The notes beneath the pieces are model-generated. The model had not been told where the DNA came from. It saw only the letters and a program-made list of their open reading frames with translations, and searched no databases. The position numbers and the translations under genes are program-made. Of a DNA stretch of 64,000 bases, positions 50,009 through 63,248 are shown one piece after another. Positions within the stretch are counted from its first letter, which is position 1; the number at the start of each line of letters is the position of its first letter. Source of the DNA: Nomia melanderi (taxonomy: Eukaryota > Arthropoda > Insecta > Hymenoptera > Halictidae). Location: contig NC_135008.1 of NCBI RefSeq assembly GCF_051020985.1, positions 9,486,001-9,550,000 on the forward strand, written 5' to 3'.

Positions 50009-52261
50009 TTAATAGATACTCAAAATTTCGCACTTGCAAATGTTTCAGAAATACTTCAAAACCTGCAGTTTATTAATTATCAAGCAAGGAGGTACCTCGC
50101 TTCAAATTTACTAAAAGCTTGTGTGAATTTTTTTGATAAATAAAATTATATGAACAAGTATTCTACTTTCCCATTTCTCGAGCTTCAACTTGCAAAGTCT
50201 ATAAGATTGGATATTAATTTTTCTAAGAATAGTGTAATAAAGTTCAATGTTGAAGTTCGAAGTTCAAATTACATTCGTACGCGATACAATTTGTTCTACT
50301 TGATGTTATCAATACCGGATATACGGGGTAATCTTTCCGTCGATGTTGTATTTAGCCTTATTTCGTTGTCTTTGTTATTGCCCGGATCGAAAGCATTCTT
50401 CTTTTGACCTTTCCTTTACGTTCAGAAACACTCAACCGTTGGTCGTAATCTGTAGCCACGTGGTGACGTGCACTAGGACCAGTTGCTAGATTTTTTTTAT
50501 TTTTCAACCTCATAATAGCTTTATTATTATTAGTTACAAAATGACAAGCTTCAGAATATAATACACATACATGGGAAAAATAAAACTTAACGATAAATAT
50601 ATACAAAAGTGAATATTAGAATATTAGTAACAGTATACATTTATTCTGGACAGTGGATTACAATGATCAATTAGTAGATTTTGAGCGTACAGTCTTTTTA
50701 ATAATGGTTTTATCGCATATCGAACACGTATGTTGCTACATATGTAATAATATTTGGTATACAAGCGTCATAAGACATATACAATATTTTTAAAATACCT
50801 AATATTACATGTACATATTTTTATATTTATTTTGTCACTCTGCGAAAATTTTCCAACATGGTGGAAGAAAGGTGTTCTTGCTCAAAGTACACAAATCAAG
50901 CTTCATTATCATTTTGAAAGTCATGTAGATCATTTTGACCTTATGTTTGCAGTGCTATGCATATTAGGAGTCGGGGTGTTCACTGCACTTCTTGTGTTGA
51001 CTACTTTTCTTCGTTAAGCTATAATGCAAAAATATTGCTTGATTGTCTCTTCTTACCTTTTTTTTATTACGTCACTGGTTTTGTGAATTATAGCAGCAAC
51101 TTCGTTACTTTTTCGATTATAAATCCGTTGTGATATTTAAATACTCGATGAACGAATGAGAATGTTTCACAAAGTGTCACGTAAGATTTTTCATTGTTTC
51201 CACTTTGAATTTGGAATGCACTTATTCGTACAAAGGAAATTTGGTAACTCGGAAGTTCCGACTTTATTCTCTTTATGCATTACAAGTGTGTGCATTACCT
51301 CAGCAGAAATACTCAGCAAAATTTTCATTTTTGGCTTTCTTCAGTTCCTTTTCGTTTTTATGAAAAGATCCCTCGAATGGAAACAGGTATTACTCTATCC
51401 TGTGTATGTTTAAAACTATAATAGATACGAAACGATTATTTGAATAACAATTGAATAGCATTTTATACTTTCTAGGGTGATATTATTACATTAATAAAAA
51501 CGTTTTATTATACATACTCTCGCTAAATTTAAAAAAATCAAAATTTTCGTCTTACCTGAGTGTCTTTGCTAATGATCGCAGAGATTCTACTCTAAGCCGA
51601 AGCGTAAAGAAAAATTTAATTAAAAGAATGGTCAAAATATATCTTGACTATGGTGTGAGTCTCTGCCAACGGTAAGGTACAGCAGCATTGTTCTGTGAGT
51701 CAATGGCAGAAACTGGCACGCAGAAATCTCGAGTCTGGATCATGCGACGAATGCGGATGACCGTGTGCAACTGTTGGAAACTATAAAAGAAAATTCATAT
51801 AGAAGAACACATATGTGTCAACGTGTGGAAAAATTTCTGAATAGAGCATTGGCGATAACACAAAGAACGGACAGTTCTGCGACGGACCAAAAGCTAAGGT
51901 CCTCTGCGAATGTCTCTACAGAAGACTGACCCAGTATTATCAATCTCAAACTGATTTTCTATTCTTATGAATATTTTTTACTACGAAAATAATTTTTCGC
52001 TCTGTAATATTATCTTAATATTTTCTGATTAAATAATAATTCTTTACTTTAATATTTAATATTTATATTGTCATTCCTTTAATTATCGAAACATTGAAAT
52101 AAAAAGAATATATTTGATTGCTGGTAAAGAAAATATACGTGAAATATTTTGATGAAAACTACATTACACTTAAATTTCATCGATGTCAGTAATTCATGTC
52201 TCAGAATGTATCTTTGTTAGTCATGAGAAATTAAGCTTATTATTAGTTCTGTGAAGTATAT

Positions 52262-52510
52262 TTAACTCTCTGCACTCCGTTGTTGTCGCTGCGGCGACAT
52301 TGTAAGATAAGTTTATAACTCTGTTTTAATGAAACATAACTTTAAAATGTATACGCTTTTTTTTTAATGACGAAACAGGATCTTCAATGTTTTACAGAAG
52401 CGCGATCGTACTATTGTAAATACTCCTGAAGTAACTGGTAGCTCATAATAAAAATGATTCGGAGTTGCTGAAAGGTCATATTAAAAATTGCTCGGAGTGC
52501 AACGGGTTAA
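52262..52510. mobile_element. TTAA-flanked MITE, family I copy 3
   Basis: TTAA at 52262-52265 and 52507-52510 enclose 241 bp. The left tip CTCTCTGCACTCCG and the right tip read inward, CCCGTTGCACTCCG, share the block TGCACTCCG. An internal TTGTAAATA followed by ATAAAAATGAT resembles the element at 20870. No coding sequence. TTAA target sites and inverted tips suggest a piggyBac-like MITE. Confidence 0.65.
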
Positions 52511-55500
52511 AGAATAGTGTACCTATTAACCTTTAACTTATCTTGCACACAAATCGAAATAATTATAAAAGTTAAAGTATGGCTAGATTAAATACTGATT
52601 TCATTATTTATTTGTTTCAGGTAAGTGACAATCTGCTCAGAGGAAGTATATCGGCCAATAAGTAAGTGATTAAATATCCGTTCAGTAATGAAAGTTTCAT
52701 ACAGGAACAGGTATAGATATTTTGCCACGTAAAGTGACAGAGACTTAATCTTGATAATGGCACGCAATGGTAAGAGGTGAAGCAATTACCCTCTTATGAT
52801 AGGATCGATGAACTGAGGTTGTACGTTGTAGGGAGTAAACGATGTATGAAATTCAAGGTCGGTGATATATAAGTGGGCTACTTGACAGGTAATCGAAATT
52901 GTTGTCACCCTTTCTCTAATAACAATAGGAATATACAAGGTGGACCACATATTTTGTGTTGCTAGCCACTTGACACCTGAGAGAAGATGGGTCTAATTGG
53001 TAGCTCGCATATTTTCACATGCATTTTCGGCAATAATATGTTATTCCTCAATGTAATCACATGGCAATTAAACAATATCATAAACAACACACACCAAAAG
53101 ACCCTTTATGGGTATTTTGAATATATTCTACAAGATTTTAACTGTAACTTAAAGAAACGCAACGCTCTATCTTAATTCTGTCACAAATTCTTTGATTTTG
53201 ACACGAAAGTGGCCGAATATCCTGATTTGATTATATCCTATTCCAAGTATCGAGTCTTCAGCAAAGAAGAGTACAGTGAAATGCATAAATGTTTAGGAGT
53301 AGGTATATGAAAATATTGTATATGACATAATTACTTGCATATACAGCTTGACAAAATAAGTAAAGTACAATGTTTCGTTAGGTAATTGCAACTGTTTGAA
53401 AGTCATTTATATATGAAAATGTTTGCAAGTAACATTTAATAAACATGAATATATTAATATAATGTAGTATAATAAATATCATCGATTTTCATTATTTATT
53501 AAACTTCATTGATAATAGATTTTATTCCTTTAATCAAACTTTATCATCTTTCTTATAATGTAGTTATTAAACAAACTTCAGTTTAACACCGTTAAATGAA
53601 AGAAATACTTAGAAATCAGTGTTGTTAAAAAATTGATTCGATGCGATCCAGGATCTATTTTTCACAATTAACGGTACTACCACTAATTGGTCTGCCAACG
53701 TTCGATGTTTTCTCAATGAACCAGTGTGGAGGAAGAATTCATCTACTTAATCTTTAAAATGTTTTCTTATCTGGTAGACGTCAGAGGAGAACGAATTGCG
53801 TATAAACGCCTTGCTGCAGCTGAATTACATTCAGCAAGGCCATTCATTAGACGAGTATTTTAGTGTAGCTGGTATCTTTTTACGAATTATTTATGAAAAT
53901 GAATAAAAGACGAAGATCTCAAGTTCTACCCACATAAAGTTTGCAAATGAAATGTTTAAGTTTTAACTCAAGCCATAGAGAATACATGTTGAATGTAGGG
54001 TAAAAATAATTTTTAAGTGAACTTACGCTATGAACTATCCTTCTTCCTTGACAATAGGAATTTCAAATTAATTTTCTAATGATTTGACATTCCCGTCGAT
54101 ATCCTGAACCGTTATATCATTTTGTCATTAATTTTAGCATTAGAAATGATTAAACTAGATACGAGGAAGAGCTGAATTACACGACAAATTAGATCTCGCG
54201 GATGTATGCGATTCACGGTTGAATGAACAACTGTATAGCAGTTCCTGTCATACTTAAACGATCACTGGCTTCGAGTTGAGGTAGCATAACATTATTTGTA
54301 CCTATTGTCTAACATTTTGGAAGGGAACCCTTTTACAAACTAGTTTTTTTTATATATGTGAAGTTAAAAGTAAGAAATTGCAAATATTAAATAGTCAAAT
54401 GTAATAGGGTGTACATATTCAGAAAAATGTACAAACTGAAGATGGATTTCATTAAAATTAAGATAATCATTATATTCAAATCTCATTGCACATCGAGTAA
54501 AGATCATTATTGTTTTTTTCAACAGAGAAATGTGAAAATTGTTGTTCTTCTGTGAGAAAGTCGGCCAGGATAAGTGTGTTTGCAAAAACAGTCGTCATTC
54601 GTTGCAAATCCAACATTTGTAAGGCATTTGCGAATACAGACAATGCTGACGAATGGCATCGTGTTTATAATGTTCTTCACATTCTAAGTACTTTACACCG
54701 TTTCCTTTTAGCTCGGACACCCTTGCTTTCATTTGTCCTTAAGGAGCTCTCATCGCGAAAGAACGTCTTGTCTTTCCGCTTCATTTTATTTCAAACTATG
54801 ACATGTTTTACCCTTAAAAATTGTTATAACTGATACCTCCTCCTAATAGAATTTTATTTTAATATTAACAACAGACATGCTGATTAACTTTACGGATATT
54901 TACTCAGTTTACTCGCTGCAATAACATTGTCAAGAAACAGACTAGTTCCCTTACATGTTTTGTTACAAACAGAGCAATAGTAACGTTAACACATTCTTTT
55001 TATAATAACTTAAGCGTTAAATAATAGAATAACCCAAAGTTTAAATGCATTCATACAATTTTGATCGTGTGAATTTACACAATATTTTATTCAGCTGTGA
55101 AAATGGGTCTTCGGTTGTTTCAGAAATTCAAATTTTATACCTGTTAGAGGCGAAACAAGCATGGTAGAATTCGAGTAGCTTAATGTTTGAACCGTCACAG
55201 ATTGGAATTGTTTCACAGTGATTCAGCTTGAAACTTGAATTGACATGAACGGTCGAATGCTATTCCGGATTCTTCCTTCTCCGTAGTCCCTGCGGTATTG
55301 TAAGCGATAGAGAACGAAGAGTAAATGCAAAAACAAGATAAATTACACATTAACCCTCAGGGTATCGTGCTGGGTCAATTTAAATTCATGAGATCGATTG
55401 TGTTATGTAGAAAATGTAAATTTAAGTTCAACAATTCTCAATTATTAGAAAATATACATACATGAAGAGTGCATTTTCGTAATTCTATAGTAGTTATCCT

Positions 55501-57355
55501 GTGCAATGGTTTAAAACTTTAAACGTTAATCTTACAACTCGTATGAGCCAAGAGACCAAAGTACTGCCGAACTTAATTTTTCAAGAAACAGGACAAGTAG
55601 CGTAAGTTCGAAACAAATAAGTAACCGTGCGACACATTTTATAGACTTGACGTGAAATTGAAGGTAATAACTCCTGAAAGAAAAATGATAGACTCTTAAG
55701 GATGCCATAAATTGCATTCACCTAGTGACTGAAGACAGGTACTTTGTTTGCGACGATGGTCTCCTGCTATTTTCGATGGATCACATATTTCAATTTCAGT
55801 TAAACGCCTGACGCAGCTGACGCATAGTAGTAAATATTAGAAATGCAAGAGCATAACACTGTCTTAACATTTCAATCCGGTTAGAACATGTAGCCAAAAA
55901 CAGTATATTTTTAATTGTTTTGCTATCCTTGCATTTTACGTTGTATTGAAGTTCTATATGTGTATATATATATATGCAATGAAACTTTTATTTATTATAA
56001 ATACGTGGGATAATGGTCTAAAATGAATTTCAAATATAATGCTGTGATACGTTTGTAAAATTCTTCAGTTTATATTTTAAAGCTTCCTCTATAAAATAAA
56101 GTTCTTCATTCCAGAACATCATTGCTTCCTATAAAATGTAAATTTCGAAGTTTATTGCGTGTCGTAACATCCTGATTCTCTGACGCCGTCATCATCGTGA
56201 TTAAACCGACGCCAAAATTGGGATATGAAATTCACTGCGTCGATGTAACTTGACGCAAGTTGTGTTAAGTGAATTCAAACTTTATTCAAGTGTTCCCCAT
56301 ACTGTATTCAGTTTTTATTCGTCGCATATTTATCACACTACAAAGCGCAGTGTGTAAGCTTGTACTTTCTTTCGAATATTTCTTGCACTACTTTACACTT
56401 TCGTTTATTACATTTTACAGTACTGGAAAGTACACGTGCACATATATTATGTACATACTGTGTATTGCAAAAAAAACCCGTCGAAAAACAGTACTATGTT
56501 TGAGTTCATATATTTCTATAAGATATTCCAAAGTCAATATGAGTATATACGTACGTATGTTCTTATGGTTATACCTTCGACCATATTTCAGCATCCTTTA
56601 CGTAGAAATGAAACACAAGGCATTGGCAATAAAAAGTTGCGGAAAATTAATATTATAGTTTTAATAACACGATCTGTTCTTTGTGTATTCCAAGTATTGG
56701 GTGCTTAATTATGATACATTAGCTTGACGGTTGGCATTATTTAGGAAATGATAACATTATGGTAATGTACCAAATAAATTTGATATAGTGATAGTTAAAT
56801 GTTTATATTACAAGTTTATAGTACAAGTAAAATTGATTCCATATTTTAAATTACTTTGTGATGTACATATACCGATTAGCTTTTTATCAATGTTACCTAC
56901 TATTTTTTTTATAATTTGTACATATTAATGTGAATAATTATTTAAACACTGCGATATTAAGGTCATTGATTATCGATAAGAATAAACACATTGTTGCTCA
57001 AGATTTCTGTAAACTATAACACTCCTCTAATACGTTATCAAGATAATTCAATGATCTAACGTATATCATTCGCATTATTCTTTTCTTGCACGCGATATTT
57101 CACGCAATGAAAACATTTTACCGGCTACATTTAGTTAACTTATCGTCGTTGAATCCTCGCAATTCTTGATTACGGTTGCTCTAAATTCACCTATATAAAA
57201 CATTTATATTTAGCCGCATATTTTTTAACGAGTGCGTGCATTTTCTATTTATTTCACACAATATTCTCGCATGCACAGGAGCATCGGATGACCTAGAAAA
57301 TGCTATGATAAAAAAAGGCGGAAAGAGTATTGATCGTGACGATAAAGAGAATTAG

Positions 57356-57690
57356 TTAAAAGGTTACGTTCTTCAAAAATGACACGTATCGAAGAACTGT
57401 CCGATATGACAGGACCTTTTTCTGTGTACTATTATTGGTGATTCCTTTTTCTCCGACACTATCTGTAATAGCACGTTCAGTTTTTGCTGAACCAGGAGCA
57501 AGATACTCTTTGGTAAATGGAAACGCCTTATCAACTGCTGGAAGCAAAAGTCCTCATTTCCTGTTTCCTGCTTTCAGCTTGACTTTGGTAACACGAACGA
57601 TACCACGAACGAGATACCTTTGACCGCGAGATACGACTTTATCTCCGTTGGTAAAGCAGGCACCTAGAAAGTAGAACGAGAACGAGCTTC
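57356..57690 (-). pseudogene. Possible exon or gene fragment, unidentified
   Basis: On the minus strand, an acceptor-like TTCTACTTTCTAG ends at about 57669. A frame after it reads ACFTNGDKVVSRGQRYLV and then RGIVRVTKVKLKAGNRK before TGA. A second minus-strand frame (57356-57547) follows at once, with AFPFTKEYLAPGSAKTERAI. Amino-acid make-up and GC content look more protein-like than the surroundings, and the switch of frame suggests a disrupted gene or retrocopy. I do not recognise the family and no donor is obvious. It may also be chance. Confidence 0.2.
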
Positions 57691-58692
57691 TTTAGCTTTC
57701 CATTCGATAAATAGGGTGACTCCGATCGATTCACTTTACCGATGGTTGTCGAAGAAGTTAACGAGAAACTTCCGGCTATCTGGCGTTACACGAGAGCCAG
57801 TATTTTTCAAACTTTCAAACCCTTGTGGATAAAGAAGGAATAGATTTTTATTCGATTTTCAATGATTCTTCAAAGATATTTAAGCAGCTATTTTCAATTA
57901 AACTACAATATTAAATTTAGAACATTTAGGAAAATGAAAAGATACGTTCTATTTTTTTAACTTACATTTTAGCTTTTGATAGTTTTACCATTGGTCCCAG
58001 AACATTCTGTGTATTATTAACTCGGCGAACGAAATCTAAATATACTTTTAAATTGATTGGCACAAGAATTTCAATAGACAAGTTATGCACATAATTTAAT
58101 TCAATATGTAAAATTTATATTATCTTCAATATTTTAGAACAGCGTGTACAATGCGCAAGGATAAATATGTTTCCAATGAATTTTCAAATGAATTTCATAC
58201 GAAATAAAATTTTAATGTTGGATGTATCTCGACACCGTCCGCATAGGGTTGAGAATACTCCAAATGAAGCTATTACATACTTCTTAACGAGGGCAGATCG
58301 CACAATGACATGCGCCACTTTTTGTACCGTTTGAGCCCCTCTACTACTTCTAAAAACGTTTGATCGCATACTTGACACATTATATATGAAACAGTCACTA
58401 CAAAGCCATTTTGTCTTAAATTATTGCATAATGAAAAATAACGATTATGATGCGAGTAACTATGAGTTAAAGAGTCGTATATAGAAAAATGATTTATTTG
58501 AAGCTTAAAGTTTTGCATAAATTGAGGGACAGAGCTATTATATTTCTATGTTTCGTATGTTAATACCTTATTCAATATTTAATATGGAATTTTTAATCTG
58601 GTAATTTTGCTGTGTTTAATCAAATGGCGATTGAGAGTTGCCTCCTGATTGCAAAGATATATATACCGAACTAAGATTATTATCATTACACT

Positions 58693-58770
58693 GTGCATCT
58701 CTATGCAAATTACACAAATTTTAAAAAATATAATTGAAAAAATAGAATTATGATAGGAAATGGTTTTTCT
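58693..58770 (+). repeat. Dispersed repeat, copy 2
   Basis: Aligns with 49936-50008: CTATGCAAATT and AAAATAGAATTATGATAGGAAAT are the best-conserved blocks. Similarity may continue weakly downstream to a shared TTCGCA. Confidence 0.5.
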
Positions 58771-61162
58771 AAAATATTACATTCTAGATATTTTAGATAT
58801 TTTTTCGCATAGAGTACTTTTGATGCGATTTTGCAGCTTCAGAGTTTCTATGAATAAATAAAAATTCCCAGTCTAGTTATAAACATTTGAGATTTCCCGT
58901 GATGATGGCTTGCTACTTCTTATCTACTCCTCAACTTCCTTATCGCCGCGTTTCAATGAAAGTGGGGTTTCTAAAGTGGCGAATCTTACCTATTTCGAGG
59001 GGGGATTATGAAGATCTGAATACCCAGCGTGCTAAGATTTTGAGTAATCTGGATAGGCTATCGTTGCATGCATTTCATTACGTTGAAAGCTAAAACATGT
59101 TTAGAAATTCCTCTAACAAACACTGATTCCTTTTTCTTGCATATTTAATCAATCCCTATTTCGGATGTATTAACAAATAATAATTCTTTAAAATAATTTC
59201 TTTTATAGTACGAGCTTATTAAGGATCAGAGTATAAATTATTTCATATTGAAAGAACAAAATTATGTAAATACGTCGGTACTTATAATCGATGCATTTAT
59301 GTAAAGTAAACTGATGTGCTGAGGTTTATTGTGGTAGGCGCACATTGAGATTTAACAATGTTTTAACAAAACAAATGTACGTATCGACAGAAATGTTATT
59401 TTCTTTTATCTTCTCAGTCTGTGAATTGGTTCGTAACGAGAAGAATTGTCTTCTTCGTCAATATGCTTCAACTCATGTACTATTTACTGAAAATATTACA
59501 ATTTCTTTCTTATATCGAATTTGTTTAATCAAGTATATGAAGCATTCATTACGTTTCATCGTCATATTGTAATGCTTGTAAAAATAAGTAGAATTTTCAA
59601 GTCAGTATATTTAACGGAAGAATAAAAATTATAGTAATATTAAAATATAATATTAAAATATAAAAATTATATAATATTTTTATTATTTGCATTCTACGGG
59701 AGGTGTGTGGATGAAGGATCCTAATTTAATAACTTTTTTCAGTAACTCTATATTTTAAGGACTTTAAAAAAAAAGTTTTGATACTGTCGTATAGAATAAC
59801 ATTTTTTAAAAGGTATTTCTTTGTATTGTATGCATTAATTCTGTTAAAATGTAGTATCGACTTGTATCTTTCATAGTTATTGTTAAAATACTAACGTATT
59901 GGGTAATTTTATTTATTCATGTCAGAACTTCAACACAACATAATATTCAGAACCGTGCTGTTAGAATACGAAACAACCGAGTTTAACGATCACGTAATAA
60001 CATTGGACATGATATTTATGAATGTGGCTCCTTATTTTCTTGTATGGTGTGGAATAATGAGTTGGAAACGTTTTATATGCCATGATGTAATGGTCCCGGT
60101 GAAAACGCTTATCGATCACGATTGTGACGAAAATACATCTGGAATTATGGAGCAGTTCATCTTCAAGTGCCTTGCACCAGTCGGATATAACCAGGGAAAT
60201 GAGGACCAGGAATCACGCTCTTTGTTACCCTTTGAGAGACCTTTTGAAAATTCTCGATGACGCAAGAGAGAGGCAACTTCTGCCTTCCGATGTTTTAAAC
60301 GAGTTACCTTTTACATTCATACGTTCACATTCATTCATGTTTTAACTATTTTATTGAATTATTTTAATATTACTCAAATTTTTGTCCGAAAGGAAAATGA
60401 ATAATTGGAGAGAAACTTCTAACAAGCACCTTTGAAGGTAATTATTATAATGTAAAATTAAATATATCGACAATAAATACTACACAGATTTTTTAAGTGT
60501 GTATTCTGTTTAGAAGGGTCTGAAAAATTGATGCTTGAATTCTTTTATATTTTTTTAATCTTTATATTATGCTGAGAATAAATTTTAGAAGTAGTAATGA
60601 CATCTAATTTAAATACATATTTGAACTTTTTATTTTAGTTTACTATATTTTTCATATTTTTTTGTATCTCCAACGTTACACAAACATTTGAATAATGCCA
60701 AATTTTTCGTTGTTGTCAATTATAGCACTTGTATGTTTCTTGCTTATGTTCAAATAAGAATTTTTTAAATTTCAAGCAATTAGCAACAAATTACAGAATT
60801 TTTATTGGTTTATTCTGGTTATAAATTTAACTGACAAATCTAGAAAAGCATAGAACAGTGTTTAGAAAGTAATTGTAAGGTCCAAGAAAAACACGTTCAA
60901 AATTCTGTCTCTTAAAATATGAAACAGAACGAAACGTAAGTTTCTATATTACTTAATCTACATTTATAAATCCCTTTAAATTGTAGAACAGTTGAAACTC
61001 TGTTGTTTGGAGGGATATTATTCTATTTTGTTCAAAATAATTCTAACGTGCATTTGCGAGAACAAATTATTTTGTGTTTATTCTAGCCGAGTCGACTGAC
61101 GTATAACATGGCGATTTGCTATAATATCGACACAAACGGAGTCTGGAATAGAATCATGACGC

Positions 61163-61202
61163 GCGTAATAAATTCTGAAGAAGCGATGTCGAACTGAGCT
61201 TT
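61163..61202 (+). repeat. 40-bp near-perfect direct repeat, copy 1
   Basis: Identical to 62741-62780 at 39 of 40 positions; it contains AAGCGATGTCGAACTGAGC. The flanking bases on both sides differ between the copies, so the similarity stops sharply. See the matching finding. Confidence 0.9.
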
Positions 61203-62740
61203 ATCGCGTTGCGAACATTTATCGGGCTTCATAATATTTGCCAATCGTAGTTGATGGTGCCTGTCAGAATACAGACATAAAGGAGAATTGGGATTTAATA
61301 TGTTACCAATAACTGCAATACCATGGAATTTTATGTACAATATTATAACACAAAGAAGAAAAAGTATAAAAGCAAGCAGTAAATATATTGGTAAATGATC
61401 TATTTTAAAAGTAGTTTATATTATTGGTAATACAAATACTTTATATAAATATAATGTCTTTAAACTTTGACATTTTAATGAAGATTATTGCATCGTGTAT
61501 GACTTTCCTGAATTTTATTTCGAGCTACTCAGTGAACTTTCGTAATTGCCATGAGAATATTACATCGCATAATATTGACGGTAAGATTGTGCCATAGCTA
61601 AGGGCTTAACAATATTATGAGGAAAACATTACCCGTTAATTGATGATGGAAGGCATCCAAGATGTGAACGTTTAATACTGTTTATCAACAATACTTACAT
61701 CTTTTGGGCCACTTTGATTTTTAATATTCTAATTTTGTTAGCAATTTCATGGTTTTAGAATAATTTTTTTAAGAAATACATTTTCATGCTATTGATGTTT
61801 TCATAATTGTCGATTCTGAACATATTTAATTTTCATTACGTTGATGATTTTTTACATAAAAAATTCGCATAAAACACGGAATTACTTATAGGACGATCTA
61901 ATATATGATTAGAAGATTGTACATTTGAAATAAAATTTAAAGAAATTCGAAATTGTATTTGTATTTTTTAATCAGTATATAAGATGGCCCAATCTCATTT
62001 AGATTATCAAATATTTATATTTTCAACTGTTCTTAACGGTATACTAAATCTTGCACAGAGGTCTATGTAACTATTCTTTTTATACGTATTTATTTTCAAA
62101 TAATATACTTCCTTTGGCTAGATATTAATTATACTTATGATGCAGTAGTTCTTTTTAAAAAAAAAGTGGGCCATCTCCTTCCGACTTACCCTAATCTACG
62201 CTGGTATCATTCAGTGTCAGAGGATGTGGTATAATGAAATCAGAATTTTAGAAAGTTTCTCATATTCGAAACTTAAGTATCGGAGGGATAAACGAAATCG
62301 TGTTATTCAAAACATACTGCAGACTTTATCGGATAATATAAGAATGCTGTCTAAGAAATGCAGCGAATTGGAAGTCCGAAGGATGACAAAGACTGGCACA
62401 TACGTATATCAGGCGAGTACTGGTTGCAAAGGAAACGAAAGGGAGAAACTGGGTCGTAGGCGAGCGTTGGTCGAAAGATATTTTATCTTTCAAATATATT
62501 GCGTTGCCGACAAAATTGTGCTGTTTTTCAACTGTTACATTCCCCCTTCTTGTTTATTATTTCAGCGAGTTACGGACTTCAAGAAATGAGAGTGCACGTT
62601 CTTTCATTTTCTGTTGATACAAACAAGAAATTTTCGCGTAGGATCATATGTACCTGTATTAACATTTTCATGATTAACCTTTTGAGAAATGAGAATCAGA
62701 CAAAATTTCGGGAGGGCGATATAGATAAAAAACTAAATTT

Positions 62741-62780
62741 GCGTAATAAATTCTGTAGAAGCGATGTCGAACTGAGCTTT
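62741..62780 (+). repeat. 40-bp near-perfect direct repeat, copy 2
   Basis: Second copy, 1,578 bp downstream of the first and in the same orientation, with a single A/T difference (position 16 of the repeat). Confidence 0.9.
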
Positions 62781-62918
62781 CTGTAAGAGCTAAAACTTGG
62801 ATTAATTAGAATACTTTAGAGAGTAATTTATTTATCTTCTAGTTCTGAATAATTTACTGTATTCTCTTGACACCCGCGAAAAGATTTTTTTAAGGGGAGT
62901 AAAGTAAGTCATATATTT

Positions 62919-63157
62919 TTAAACTTATTTCTACCGAAGGTGTCAAAAGACACTTTTTGAAGTTTTAACATAAAATTATTTTCTCAGTTTAATAATTTGT
63001 CCTCAATTGAATTTTGGACATTTCCTGTAGTTAATTTTATAACCATTATTGGAAAAGTCGAAAAGTCAATTCAGAATGTACGACTAAATTCGGTAAATAA
63101 TTTTAAAATAAAATTTCAGAAGGTGCTGTTTGACACCTACGGTAGAAACAGTGTTAA
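62919..63157. mobile_element. TTAA-tip MITE, family II copy D (best preserved)
   Basis: TTAA at 62919-62922 and 63154-63157 bound a 239-bp sequence. The arms are inverted copies: CTACCGAAGGTGTCAAAAG from 62931 on the left, and CTACCGTAGGTGTCAAAC when the right arm is read inward from 63144. They continue into TAAAATTATTT on both sides. Inside each arm GGTGTC pairs with a nearby GACACC-like word, giving a small subterminal hairpin. Copies A, B and C share its right arm or interior. There is no ORF. Confidence 0.65.
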
Positions 63158-63235
63158 TAATGCATAACAAAAACGAACGTTTCAAATGAATAGTTTATGA
63201 CAATCCTTATCAATGCCTTACCTATAGTGATTTTC

Positions 63236-63248
63236 TATATATATATAT
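63236..63248. repeat. Short TA microsatellite
   Basis: Alternating TA run of 13 bp. Confidence 0.8.

Noticed and set aside
56269..56658. 129-residue + strand open frame
   Set aside because: It starts at GTG, not ATG, is rich in Ile, Phe, Tyr and Ser as expected from AT-rich chance frames, and has no splice context or domain.
58184..58518. Minus-strand frames with CQVC and CDLP pairs, suggesting a zinc finger
   Set aside because: The spacing and missing His ligands do not fit a C2H2 or other known finger, and the two frames overlap out of phase.
59919..60260. 113-residue + strand open frame with a true ATG
   Set aside because: No domain, signal peptide or conserved motif is visible, and the start context is not strong. 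Treated as chance.
62224..62589. 121-residue + strand open frame with a true ATG
   Set aside because: No recognisable domain, no promoter or splice signals, and its end is Phe/Ile/Cys-rich like random sequence. A small lineage-specific gene cannot be excluded, but I cannot support one.
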